The position numbers and the translations under genes were made by a program. From Acinetobacter sp. SFB (lineage in GTDB: Bacteria > Pseudomonadota > Gammaproteobacteria > Pseudomonadales > Moraxellaceae), in assembly GCF_001647545.1 (NCBI RefSeq), contig NZ_LSZH01000014.1, positions 1-64,000 of the forward strand: 64,000 nucleotides of DNA, written 5' to 3'. The notes beneath the pieces are model-generated. The model was not told the origin of the DNA. It saw only the letters and a program-made list of their open reading frames with translations, and made no database searches. Shown one piece after another: positions 25,105-34,504 of the stretch; the stretch's first letter is position 1; each line of letters begins with the position of its first letter.

Positions 25105-27525
25105 ATGAAAAATTGGGTCGATCCTGAAGCCAAGGCTGAAGCCGAACGTTATGACAATCCTATTCCAAGCCGTATTCTCATTTCAGAAACGATTGAAAAA
25201 TTACAAGCACCACAATCTCATGCAGATTTAGTGGAACACTTTAATATTGCAGATGAAAGAAGTATAGAAGCACTCAGCCATCGTTTAAGTGCCATGGTAC
25301 GCGATGGTCAATTGATGAAAGATGGCTTTAAGTTCGTGCTCGCAACCAGCCAGCCGATTCATGAAGCTACCGTGTACATCAACGCGAAAGGTTTAGGTAC
25401 TGCGAACATTTCCGATCATGATGATATTTTATTGCCTGAACGTGAACTGCGTTTGGTCTTTAATGGTGACCGCGTTAAAGTTCGTCAGACTTCTGTTGAC
25501 CGCAAAGGTAAAGCTTGGGGTTTTATTACCGAAGTTGTGCAGCATCGTGTAAAAGAGATTATTGGTAAAGTTGCGGTGTATGACGGCGAATATTTTATTC
25601 AACCGGGCAATCCAAATGCACATCAGCCGATTACCTTAGAAAAAGAACTGATTGAGCATGCTCAAGTCAAAGTCGGTGATTCTGTTCGCGTCGCCATTGA
25701 TGACTACCCGACCCGTGAAGAGTTAGCTACCGGACACATCGTGCAATCGATGGCGGACAAGGCCGACACTGAAATCATTATTCCACAAACCATTTTAGAA
25801 TTTGGTTTGCCGTATGAATTTCCGGAAGAAGTGGTTCGTGAAGCAGAAAGCTTTAAGGAACCGAACGAACAGGATCTTCAGGGTCGTATCGATTTACGCG
25901 ATTTAGCATTAGTGACCATTGATGGTGAAGATGCGCGCGACTTTGACGATGCGGTATACGCAGAAAAACGTCCAGGTGGCGGTTACCGCGTGGTGGTGGC
26001 TATTGCAGACGTCAGTCATTATGTCCGTACCGATCATCCTCTGGATGAGGAAGCCAAAGAACGTGGCACCTCGGTATATTTCCCGCACTATGTTTTACCA
26101 ATGTTGCCTGAAGCACTTTCCAATGGTCTGTGTTCACTGAATCCGCACCTAGATCGCTTATGTATGGTGTGTGATTTAACCTTGTCACGTACCGGTAAAG
26201 TGACTGGCTTCCAGTTCTATCCATCGGTGATGCATTCAAAAGCTCGTTTAACCTATACACAGGTTGCGCAATATTTTGATGGCGAAAGCGATGCGATTCC
26301 TGACGACCGCAGTGTGCACAAATCATTGAATACCCTGTTCCAGCTTTATCAGATTCTCAAAGGTTTACGTTCACAGCGCCATGCGATGGAATTCGAAACC
26401 GTCGAGACCTATATGACTTTTGATGAGTTGGGCGGAATTAAAGAAATTCTGCCTCGTTCACGCAATGAAGCGCATAAGCTGATTGAAGAATGCATGTTGC
26501 TGGCCAACGTTGCAGCAGCAGAATATGCCTTAGAAAATGACATTCCAATGTTGTACCGTGTGCATGAGCCACCTGAATTTTCACGTATCCAGAAAGTTCG
26601 TGAATATGTGAAGTTGCTGGGCTTACCCTTCCCTGAACAGCCGACCCAAAAAGATTACCAAGCGGTGATTGATGCGACCAAAGACCGTATTGACGCGCCC
26701 AGTATTCATGCCGTGTTGTTACGTTCAATGATGCAGGCCTATTACGGCGCAAACAACGCCGGACATTTTGGTTTGGCCTATGATGCCTATACGCACTTCA
26801 CCTCCCCAATTCGTCGTTACCCTGACTTGTTGTTGCACCGTGCCATCAAAGCGCATCTGAAACAAAAGCCTTTTGCGCTTTCAGGTGCCGCTTTAGATGA
26901 TGCCGGCGAGCATTTCTCCAAAACTGAACGCCGTGCTGATGAAGCATCACGCTCTGTCACCACTTGGTTGAAATGTCACTATATGCAGCAGCATTTAGGT
27001 GAAGAATTTGTCGGTACCATCAGTGCAGTTGCTGAATTTGGTTTATTCGTCACCCTTAAAGACCTGTATGTCGATGGCATGATTCACGTCAGCCAGTTGG
27101 GCGATGATTTCTTTGTTTATGATCAAGCCAGCCAAAGCCTGATCGGTCAAGGTCGTGGCCAAACCTTTAGTCTGGGCGATGAGGTCAAAATCAAAGTCGC
27201 AGCCGTGAATCTGGAAGATCGCAAGATTGACTTTCAACTGCTGCAACAAATGACCCATGCCGGTCGTGTAATTCGTAGCCGAGCACCGCGTGTAGCCAAC
27301 ACCACAGCGAAAGAAGAGGTTTATCACCCTCGCGCCAAAGCCGTCGTGAATCAAGATGGTGAACAGCCAATTCGCAAGAAAAAGCCAAAAGCCAAGTCAG
27401 ACACTTTCGCTAAGAAGTCAGATAAAAAGCCGTCAGCTAAATCGGACCTAAAAGCAAAAGATAAGTTGAAGAAGAAGGCTAAGCCGAAAAAGAAAAAGGA
27501 TAATGCAAAACCTAAAATAGAGTAA
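25105..27525 (+). CDS. rnr: ribonuclease R
   Basis: 3'-5' exoribonuclease of the RNB family that degrades structured RNA and takes part in rRNA quality control. 806 residues: an N-terminal helix-turn-helix-like region (20-80), cold-shock OB domains (about 85-240), the RNB catalytic domain starting at DGEDARDFDD (273-282, metal-binding Asp residues intact), the S1 domain (about 635-720) and a very Lys-rich basic tail (about 750-806), as in E. coli RNase R. A spurious short frame precedes it. Unlike in enterobacteria, no rlmB follows; the next gene is prlC after a terminator. Confidence 0.95.
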   Translation: MKNWVDPEAKAEAERYDNPIPSRILISETIEKLQAPQSHADLVEHFNIADERSIEALSHRLSAMVRDGQLMKDGFKFVLATSQPIHEATVYINAKGLGTANISDHDDILLPERELRLVFNGDRVKVRQTSVDRKGKAWGFITEVVQHRVKEIIGKVAVYDGEYFIQPGNPNAHQPITLEKELIEHAQVKVGDSVRVAIDDYPTREELATGHIVQSMADKADTEIIIPQTILEFGLPYEFPEEVVREAESFKEPNEQDLQGRIDLRDLALVTIDGEDARDFDDAVYAEKRPGGGYRVVVAIADVSHYVRTDHPLDEEAKERGTSVYFPHYVLPMLPEALSNGLCSLNPHLDRLCMVCDLTLSRTGKVTGFQFYPSVMHSKARLTYTQVAQYFDGESDAIPDDRSVHKSLNTLFQLYQILKGLRSQRHAMEFETVETYMTFDELGGIKEILPRSRNEAHKLIEECMLLANVAAAEYALENDIPMLYRVHEPPEFSRIQKVREYVKLLGLPFPEQPTQKDYQAVIDATKDRIDAPSIHAVLLRSMMQAYYGANNAGHFGLAYDAYTHFTSPIRRYPDLLLHRAIKAHLKQKPFALSGAALDDAGEHFSKTERRADEASRSVTTWLKCHYMQQHLGEEFVGTISAVAEFGLFVTLKDLYVDGMIHVSQLGDDFFVYDQASQSLIGQGRGQTFSLGDEVKIKVAAVNLEDRKIDFQLLQQMTHAGRVIRSRAPRVANTTAKEEVYHPRAKAVVNQDGEQPIRKKKPKAKSDTFAKKSDKKPSAKSDLKAKDKLKKKAKPKKKKDNAKPKIE

Positions 27526-27537
27526 TTTTTAAAAATT

Positions 27538-27565
27538 AAGCCCTACTTGTGTAGGGCTTTTTTTA
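27538..27565 (+). terminator. Rho-independent terminator of rnr
   Basis: AGCCCTAC / GTAGGGCT stem with a TTGT loop and seven T residues. Confidence 0.92.
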
Positions 27566-27677
27566 TTGATCATCAATATTCATATGTATTTACCCATAAA
27601 CGCAGTATAGACCTTGATTTCCTGCTGACTAAGCCCTACATCTACTATTAAGTTAATAAATGATATGGCGTATAGAA

Positions 27678-29717
27678 ATGACTTTAGAAAAGGCGACTTT
27701 GCCCGTTCCCCAATTTGACCAAATTCAACTTGCAGACTTAAAACAACAGATTGAACAAGCCATTCAACAAGGAAAAAACTTTTTAAATAATTTAACCGAA
27801 GTCCCGGAAAGTATTCAGGCACAACTGGCCGTATTGGACCAAGTCGATAGCCTTGAAAATAATATGAGTGAATCTTGGGGGGTGCTATCCCATCTCAACG
27901 CGGTGATGAACAACGCAGAAACCCGTGAACTCTATCAAGCATTGCTTCCTGCTTTAAGCGAATATTACACCCAACTGGGTCAACACACGGCGTTGTACCA
28001 AACCTATCAACAGGTGCATGATGAAACTGTGTTTAATACATTACCGGCAGCACAGCAAAGTGCGATTAAACTGGCACTGCGTGACTTTAAACTTTCAGGC
28101 GTGGCTTTAGAAGGCGAGGCCAAAACACGTTATGCGGAAATTTCTGCTCGCTTATCTCAACTTTCATCCGACTTCTCAAATCATGTGCTTGATGCAACCC
28201 AGGCCTACTTCAAACCCCTCACTGAAGAGCAACTCAAAGGTTTACCCCAAAGCAGCATCGACTTATTAAAGCAATATGGTCAGCAACGTGAACTAGAACA
28301 AGCGGTTGCTACTTTAGATATTCCGTCTTATCTTGCCATCATGACCTATGCAGCTGACCGTGACTTACGTGAAGAACTGTATAAAGCCTACACTACACGT
28401 GCCTCAGATCTGTCTGAGCATCCTGAATTTGACAATACGCAAGTGATGGAAGAAATTTTGAGCCTGCGTCATGAAATGGCTCAGCTATTAGGTTTTAACA
28501 ATTATGCCGAGCTTTCACTGGCCAGCAAAATGGCGCCTGATGTAGAAACTGTCGATAAATTTCTGGTCGACTTGGCCGAACATGCACGTGCACCGGCAAC
28601 GCAAGAAATTGCCGAACTCAAAGCCATCGCCTCTCAAGACGGTATTCATGATTTGCAGCCCTGGGATACCGGTTACTATTCTGAAAAGCTGAAAGTTCAG
28701 CAATTCAATTTATCCCAGGAGTCATTAAAGCCCTATTTCCCTGCACCAAAAATTCTGCAAGGCCTGTTCAGTATTGTGAATCGTCTTTACGGTATCAATA
28801 TTGTGGAACGCAAAGCTCCGGTTTGGCATCCAGATGCACGCTATTTTGAACTGGAAGATCAAGGCGCAGTGGTGGGCGGTTTTTACTTTGATCTGTATGC
28901 CCGTAGTGGCAAACGCGGTGGCGCATGGATGAGTGGCTTCCGTTCACGCATGCAAACCAAACAAGGTTTACAAAAACCGATCTGCTACATGGTGTGTAAT
29001 TTCACTCCTGCGGTCGGTGATCAACCTGCCCTGCTCACTCATGATGAAGTCAATACGTTATTTCATGAATTTGGCCATGGCTTGCATCACATGCTGACTG
29101 AAGTCGACCATATTGCCGTAGCAGGTACCCACGGCGTAGACTGGGACGCGGTCGAGCTGCCAAGCCAGTTTATGGAATTCTGGACTTGGGATACCGAAAG
29201 TCTGGATCTGCTGAGCGAACACATCGAAACCAAAAAGCATTTACCGCAAGACTTGTTGAAAGCTTTACTGGATGCACGTTTCTTTCAGTCGGGTATGCAA
29301 ACCTTGCGTCAAATCGAATTTGCCCTATTTGACTTATCCATCCACAAGCACAGTTCTGCTTTAAATGCAGCACAAGTCCAAGCCACCCTGGACGATATTC
29401 GCCACAAATATGCGGTAGCGCCAACAGCAAGTTATAACCGTTTCCAGCATAGTTTCAGCCATATTTTTGCCGGGGGCTATGCCGCAGGTTATTACTCGTA
29501 TAAATGGGCAGAAGTTTTGGCCAGTGATGCCTTCGACCGTTTCGAAAAAGAAGGGGTTTTTAACATTCAGACCGGAAAAGAATTTCGTCAATTTATTCTA
29601 GCAGTTGGCGGAAAAGATACAGCACTTGATGCGTTTATCAATTTCCGCGGACGAGAGCCAAAAATAGATGCTTTATTACGTCATCAAGGTTGGACGAACC
29701 CCGCTAAAAACGCTTAA
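27678..29717 (+). CDS. prlC: oligopeptidase A (M3 metallopeptidase)
   Basis: Cytoplasmic zinc endopeptidase that degrades oligopeptides, including cleaved signal peptides. The start MTLEKATLPV gives 679 residues, as usual for this family; an in-frame ATG six codons earlier also exists, and neither has a strong Shine-Dalgarno sequence. The HEFGH zinc motif is at about residue 463, and the third ligand lies in the downstream ELPSQFMEFW segment. The C-terminal FSHIFAGGYAAGYYSYKWAE block is typical of M3 enzymes. The next gene, yheV-like, follows after about 30 bases in an apparent operon. Confidence 0.94.
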   Translation: MTLEKATLPVPQFDQIQLADLKQQIEQAIQQGKNFLNNLTEVPESIQAQLAVLDQVDSLENNMSESWGVLSHLNAVMNNAETRELYQALLPALSEYYTQLGQHTALYQTYQQVHDETVFNTLPAAQQSAIKLALRDFKLSGVALEGEAKTRYAEISARLSQLSSDFSNHVLDATQAYFKPLTEEQLKGLPQSSIDLLKQYGQQRELEQAVATLDIPSYLAIMTYAADRDLREELYKAYTTRASDLSEHPEFDNTQVMEEILSLRHEMAQLLGFNNYAELSLASKMAPDVETVDKFLVDLAEHARAPATQEIAELKAIASQDGIHDLQPWDTGYYSEKLKVQQFNLSQESLKPYFPAPKILQGLFSIVNRLYGINIVERKAPVWHPDARYFELEDQGAVVGGFYFDLYARSGKRGGAWMSGFRSRMQTKQGLQKPICYMVCNFTPAVGDQPALLTHDEVNTLFHEFGHGLHHMLTEVDHIAVAGTHGVDWDAVELPSQFMEFWTWDTESLDLLSEHIETKKHLPQDLLKALLDARFFQSGMQTLRQIEFALFDLSIHKHSSALNAAQVQATLDDIRHKYAVAPTASYNRFQHSFSHIFAGGYAAGYYSYKWAEVLASDAFDRFEKEGVFNIQTGKEFRQFILAVGGKDTALDAFINFRGREPKIDALLRHQGWTNPAKNA

Positions 29718-29749
29718 ACTAGGCATCTTAGATTGATCAGAAGGTAAGT

Positions 29750-29968
29750 ATGATGGCTATTAAACGTCGTTTCATTGCAGGTGCAAAATGTCCTAAATGT
29801 GAAGCGCCAGATAGAGTGGTCATGCTTAGCTCTGGCGAAGACGAATGGATTGAATGTGTCGAATGCGGTTATACAGAAAACCGCCCGACACATATTGATG
29901 AACCGCAAATGCCGGAAGTGCCCGATGAGATTGGCGTCATTCAATTCAAACCTCGTCAGCCAAAATAA
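29750..29968 (+). CDS. yheV: YheV-type putative zinc-ribbon protein
   Basis: 72-residue cytoplasmic protein with two CxxC pairs: CPKC (about residues 14-17) and CVEC (36-39), spaced as one zinc ribbon. The RRFIAGAKCPKC opening and IECVECGY match the YheV family, whose role is unknown. The C-terminal tail is acidic then Pro-rich. AGAAGG precedes the tandem ATGATG start. It follows prlC closely and is followed after 15 bases by a membrane-anchored protein gene, so the three probably form one transcript. Confidence 0.82.
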   Translation: MMAIKRRFIAGAKCPKCEAPDRVVMLSSGEDEWIECVECGYTENRPTHIDEPQMPEVPDEIGVIQFKPRQPK

Positions 29969-29983
29969 AAACAGGTTCAATAC

Positions 29984-30409
29984 ATGACGTTAGATCAACG
30001 AAATAGCCCAAAACTTTTATTGGGCATTACTGGGGGCTTGGTTGCAATCATTGTGCTTTTTTTGGCATATCAATGGTTTTTTGCACCCTCAAACGAAGTT
30101 CTTCCTCAACATGAAGCAACAAGCTTAAATGCGCCGGCAAAGCCTGCGGCTGAAGTCAAACCGACTGAACCTGCAGTTGCGACAGATGAAAAAACCATTC
30201 AATTGGTCGATGAAAAAATTCTGAAAGCCGCTGTTCCAGAAAATGAATCCCTAGCCAAAGAAGAAGTCGCCAAACTGAAAGATATTCAAACACAATTGAA
30301 GGATCAGGAAGCCGTGCTAAAGGCACAACATACGGATGCCGATGATTTGGTGGCACTAAAAGAAGAGCAGATTAAATTACTTGAAGCTCAGCTGGCTCAG
30401 AAACAATAA
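29984..30409 (+). CDS. membrane-anchored coiled-coil protein, unknown
   Basis: I do not recognise the family. The 141-residue protein has one transmembrane segment at about residues 10-32, an Ala/Pro/Lys-rich linker (48-70) and a Lys/Glu/Leu-rich coiled coil (about 85-141) ending AQLAQKQ. With no signal cleavage site, it is predicted as a bitopic inner-membrane protein with the coiled coil in the periplasm. It is the third gene after prlC and yheV. A possible role in envelope assembly is only inference. Confidence 0.68.
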   Translation: MTLDQRNSPKLLLGITGGLVAIIVLFLAYQWFFAPSNEVLPQHEATSLNAPAKPAAEVKPTEPAVATDEKTIQLVDEKILKAAVPENESLAKEEVAKLKDIQTQLKDQEAVLKAQHTDADDLVALKEEQIKLLEAQLAQKQ

Positions 30410-30465
30410 TTTTAGAATGGAAGATTTAGCTAAAATATCCGTAAATATTCTAGCCGAATTTTTTC

Positions 30466-31326
30466 ATGTCTATGGCTACAAATAATCACCACTTATTTAA
30501 ATCGCTTGCTTCACTTAGCTGCTCTGCTTTTCTATATTCCCTGATGGGCGTAAGCATTCGTTATGCCTCGCATACAGTCGGTAATCCCACTATTTCTTTT
30601 TCCGAAATTTGTCGGCTTATTCATTTTGCTGCCCCTCATTTTAAACAAGGGACATGTTTTTTAAAACTGAAAAAATCTGGATGCCTATCTGGCGTGCAGT
30701 CACTGGGTTGATTGCGATATATGGCTTGTTTTATGCCACCGCTCATTTAAAGCTGTCCAAGGTCATGGTGTTTAGCTACTCGTCGCCAATTTTTACTCCC
30801 TTAATTGCCTTCCTATTTCTCAAAGAAAAAACTACCCAATCGAGGTTTGTTGCAGCAGTAATTGATTTAGTCGGTGTGATATGTCGTCAGGCCGGATGCA
30901 TGGATGTTCAATCAAATGTCGGGGATGGGATGAGGTGCAAGCGTCTTGACCGCCAGAGTCTTTATCACGGTTTGAGCACTGACAGTACAGAGTCAGCTGA
31001 AAAAATCGTGTTTTATTTCTGTTTTATCGGCACCCATATTTCCAATGTGTTGGCTGTGGCGGCGCTATAACATGGGTAGAACTCAATTTCCTGATTTGCG
31101 CAGGTTTACTCGCTCCTATTAGTCAAATCTTTATATCGAATGCCTATAAATTTGCCCCTACTGGACAAATTGAACCGGTGAATTATATTGCAATTATATC
31201 TGCCGGGCTTTGGCTTTTATATTTTGGAGATAAACATCCGATCACTATAGTTTGATCGGTTTTATACTGATTCTTAGTGCAATTGTGCTGTGTCGCCCCG
31301 TAGTACAAAAACGCTTAATGAAGTAA
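30466..31326 (+). pseudogene. frameshifted EamA-family transporter
   Basis: Three frames together cover a DMT/EamA exporter: a start with SLSCSAFLYSLMGVSIRYAS (first frame), then WRAVTGLIAIYGLFYATAHL and VFSYSSPIFTPLIAFLFL (second frame), and after another shift LLAPISQIFISNAYKFAPTG (third frame), ending CRPVVQKRLMK. At least two indels interrupt the reading. The two halves are in the right order with most membrane segments present, so the damage looks recent. A shared terminator follows. Confidence 0.82.
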
Positions 31327-31340
31327 GTAAAAGTGACAAG

Positions 31341-31366
31341 AAAAAAGCACCCGAAGGTGCTTTTTT
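31341..31366. terminator. bidirectional terminator
   Basis: AAAAAAGCACC / GGTGCTTTTTT with a CGAA tetraloop, between the EamA pseudogene and the convergent TRAP permease gene. Confidence 0.92.
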
Positions 31367-31379
31367 AACGGCTTAAAAA

Positions 31380-33668
31380 TTATTGATACCAGCCAAACAG
31401 CTTAAATATATAAGGAAGATAGGCGATGATCAGCATGGCAGGTAGCAACACGATCATCGGTAAAATCCAGCGCTCATAGCGATAGTAGAAGGATAAATGA
31501 CGAACTTCTGCATCCGCTTCAGCTACCTCGGCATCGCCAATAGACTGCCGGGCCAGAAGATGATTCAGCGCTACCGGCGGTGTGACATAACCAAGCTCAA
31601 AACCAATCAGGGTAATCATCCAGAAATGTACCGGATGAATACCGTATTGATAGGCCACTGGAGCCACCGTAGCAGAAATCAAGATGACTGCGCCGAAGGG
31701 GTCCATAATCATGCCCACAAAGACCATTAGCCCGACAATTAAAGTAATCACCAGAATGGTGCTACTGATATCCGTCGGGAAAGCGTCCATGACTTGCATG
31801 CGCTCCAGTAATCCGCCTACGCTGACAGAAAGCGCCATCAGGATCACCAAGGCACCAATGTGTCCTACAGTTTCACTGGTGGAGATATGCAGGGATTTCC
31901 AGAAGCCGACATTTCGCAGACTTTCTCCATAGGTAGAGCGTTTTACCCCATGATCAACTGCCAATTCTTTGCTCTGCTGCGCACTATGCTCTGCTTCACG
32001 GTATTCGACATTCGCGGCTGTACCCGTCGTTGCCAGTGCAGGCGTGAATCCCGGATTCAGTTGAGCTGTCAAGGTTTCATCCCAATGTCCCACAGGTGGT
32101 AAAGGTGCAGGTTCGTGACGTAACTTATCAAAAAGCACCACCAGTAACAGAATAACCGGCATCATCACAGGTGCAGTAAATTCATTCAGATCGGTCGACA
32201 ATGCATATTTGTAGAACAACCAGATCAAGATGAAAATTACGATATAAGGCACAATGGCAACCAAAGCACGGGCAGATTGAGGCGCTGCTACCCTTGGCGC
32301 TGCTATACGGAATTTAGTTTCGGCCAGAAACAGCGAAATGATAAGGAATAAAGTGGAAGTGATGAGGAATACATACGCGCCATAGTGATACAGCAAGTCA
32401 GTCGTGACTTCCTTATTCAAAGAAGCAACCACGACAATCAATAAACATGGACGTAATACCACACCAAGAGAACCGGACATGGCTGTTGCTGCCAGTGCAA
32501 ACTGACGCCGCCCCCCTGCATTCCAGACTTCCTTATAAATAATCGCACCTGCTGCGATCACGAAAATTCCCGATGCTCCTGTATAGGCTGTGGGTAATGC
32601 CGCCGCCACCAAGATCAACCAGGTCAAGGTTTCAGGTGCCAGATTCCATGGACGCAGAATATTCAGGAACATATCCACGACACGGGTTTGTTTCAGTAAC
32701 ATACCTGCCCAAATAAACAGTGCCAGGTTCAAGAAAATACTGGAAAACTCGACCAATTGACCCAGGTAAATTCCCTGGCCCATGGGGTAATCCATCAAGA
32801 AAGTGAAATTAATCCCGGTTATTATGGCCATATAGCCATAGAGCGGCACACTGAGAAAGGCCAGCCCAAAGCTACCACCCTCTTGTGTCGGCTTCGGCTG
32901 CCTGAATATTTGATACAAGCTGATCAAGGTCAGCGTACTGAACAGAATCATCCACAACCAGTAAATATACTTCATTTCACCGATCGGGACGCCAGAATTC
33001 AGCATCGACATATATTGGCTATAAGATGAGAATGCCAAGAAAGCATTCGCGATCAGCATTGCTATCGAATAGACCTTAAAGTCAATACGCGTTACAGGAC
33101 TACGCAAACCAATATGATGGGTTTTCAAGGTTGCACTGATTGCTGCGAATACCACCATGATGACCAGTAACAGGGCACGGTTTTCAGTACCAAACTTGAA
33201 TATGCCAAAGAAAGAGGTTTCAAACGTACGATATGCGCGAATACTTGGATGCGCCTGAGTATGGGCAATCGCTTTATCATAAAACTGATAAGATTCTTCA
33301 CAAACCTGCTGAGCCTGTAATATCGCGGCACGAACATCAGCTTCTGAACGTACGCCGAAAAAATCAGCATACTCATCGGCTGCATCGGTCTTCATCTGCT
33401 GCTGGACTTTGTTATCGACATTGACAGTGCGTTCACATGTGGGTGAACTCGGCTCAGCACGTAGAAATGAATATTGCATGCCTGTAGCCGGATCACCATA
33501 CAGACGTTCACCCATCCGTAACAGCTGCCCGTGAATCATTTCACCGGTACCAATAACCAAAGTCAGCAAAAGTAAGACAAGAACGACAAAAGTCGATATC
33601 CACTCTGTCCATATATAACGTAGCAGACCTAATCCTGATCTGTTATTTTCATCATTTTGCATGTGCAT
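31380..33668 (-). CDS. fused TRAP transporter permease (DctQ-DctM type)
   Basis: 762-residue membrane protein of the TRAP secondary transporters, which import organic acids using Na+ or H+ gradients with a binding protein. The N-terminal third (about 15-290) carries four hydrophobic segments like the small DctQ subunit, interrupted by a periplasmic insert of about 110 residues (45-155). The rest is the DctM large subunit with PTAYTGASGIFVIAAGA, a GMIMDPFGAVILIS motif and ELGYVTPPVALN near the end. Fused QM proteins occur in other bacteria. No DctP-type or TAXI-type binding protein is encoded in this window. Upstream on the same strand are a rhombosortase and a lipoprotein. Confidence 0.85.
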   Translation of the reverse strand: MHMQNDENNRSGLGLLRYIWTEWISTFVVLVLLLLTLVIGTGEMIHGQLLRMGERLYGDPATGMQYSFLRAEPSSPTCERTVNVDNKVQQQMKTDAADEYADFFGVRSEADVRAAILQAQQVCEESYQFYDKAIAHTQAHPSIRAYRTFETSFFGIFKFGTENRALLLVIMVVFAAISATLKTHHIGLRSPVTRIDFKVYSIAMLIANAFLAFSSYSQYMSMLNSGVPIGEMKYIYWLWMILFSTLTLISLYQIFRQPKPTQEGGSFGLAFLSVPLYGYMAIITGINFTFLMDYPMGQGIYLGQLVEFSSIFLNLALFIWAGMLLKQTRVVDMFLNILRPWNLAPETLTWLILVAAALPTAYTGASGIFVIAAGAIIYKEVWNAGGRRQFALAATAMSGSLGVVLRPCLLIVVVASLNKEVTTDLLYHYGAYVFLITSTLFLIISLFLAETKFRIAAPRVAAPQSARALVAIVPYIVIFILIWLFYKYALSTDLNEFTAPVMMPVILLLVVLFDKLRHEPAPLPPVGHWDETLTAQLNPGFTPALATTGTAANVEYREAEHSAQQSKELAVDHGVKRSTYGESLRNVGFWKSLHISTSETVGHIGALVILMALSVSVGGLLERMQVMDAFPTDISSTILVITLIVGLMVFVGMIMDPFGAVILISATVAPVAYQYGIHPVHFWMITLIGFELGYVTPPVALNHLLARQSIGDAEVAEADAEVRHLSFYYRYERWILPMIVLLPAMLIIAYLPYIFKLFGWYQ

Positions 33669-33847
33669 TCCTATTTTTTATTTTGGTCATTACCACAGCT
33701 TCAGCAATACCAATTTTCCTTTTTCGAATAGACAATATCCTTTCTCTATTCAATCTCTTTATTGTTATGAACAAATTTGCATCAATTCTGTATTAATAAA
33801 AATGACAATATGCATTTTCTTTTATGTTTTAAATGTCAATATGATCA

Positions 33848-34417
33848 TTATTCAAAGAAATAATCCCATAAAATATATAACATCGCGATAATCACTCCCC
33901 CAATCACCCCTAATAAATGTGCCTCAACCAAGACCGGACTGCCAATCAATTTAGCCGTCCCTACACTGCCGATAGTATTTTCCCAAATCAATTTGCCCAG
34001 AATAAGAAACAAGACAAATGCTGCGAAATTTCGTTCTTTTTTATACAATAAATGTACGCATGCAACCGTGACATAGGCACCATGTAACACCCCAGAGAGG
34101 CCTGCATAAGCTTCAATATCAGGAAATAAATAGTAGAAACAAAGACTAATAAATAAGGGCAATAACAGCAGTAAGGCAACAAAATGCCAAATTCTAACCC
34201 TTGGGAAAATGAAGGGTAAACAAGCAAAAGCCACTATATTCAGCACATAATGAATCCAGCCCACATGAACCCAATGCGCCGTCCATAATCGCCAAAATTC
34301 CTGAAATAGGCTTGCTTGCCAATAGATAAATGAATCCGCAAAAACTTGAAGGCATGCCGAAACTGACATCACGATTGCAATAAAAACAATTTTCTGCATG
34401 AGAAATTGGTCTTTCAT
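33848..34417 (-). CDS. rrtA: rhombosortase-family intramembrane serine protease
   Basis: 189-residue polytopic membrane protease of the rhomboid superfamily. In the rhombosortase subgroup these enzymes cleave GlyGly-CTERM anchors of secreted proteins. WRLWTAHWVHVGWIHYVLN gives the conserved histidines of the second segment. The catalytic Ser is in GLSGVLHG (about 109-116), and the catalytic His is in EAHLLG near 166. The start at ATGAAAGACC is preferred because GAGGG lies eight bases upstream, against two for an earlier ATG. No protein with a GlyGly-CTERM tail is encoded in the window, so its substrate is elsewhere. Confidence 0.82.
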   Translation of the reverse strand: MKDQFLMQKIVFIAIVMSVSACLQVFADSFIYWQASLFQEFWRLWTAHWVHVGWIHYVLNIVAFACLPFIFPRVRIWHFVALLLLLPLFISLCFYYLFPDIEAYAGLSGVLHGAYVTVACVHLLYKKERNFAAFVLFLILGKLIWENTIGSVGTAKLIGSPVLVEAHLLGVIGGVIIAMLYILWDYFFE

Positions 34418-34504
34418 TGGCATGCCCTCTGTTTAAAAATGACTTATCCAAGATTAAAATCAGCCATTCAGGTCAATGAAAATCCTCTTTTAACCGAACT
34501 CAGC

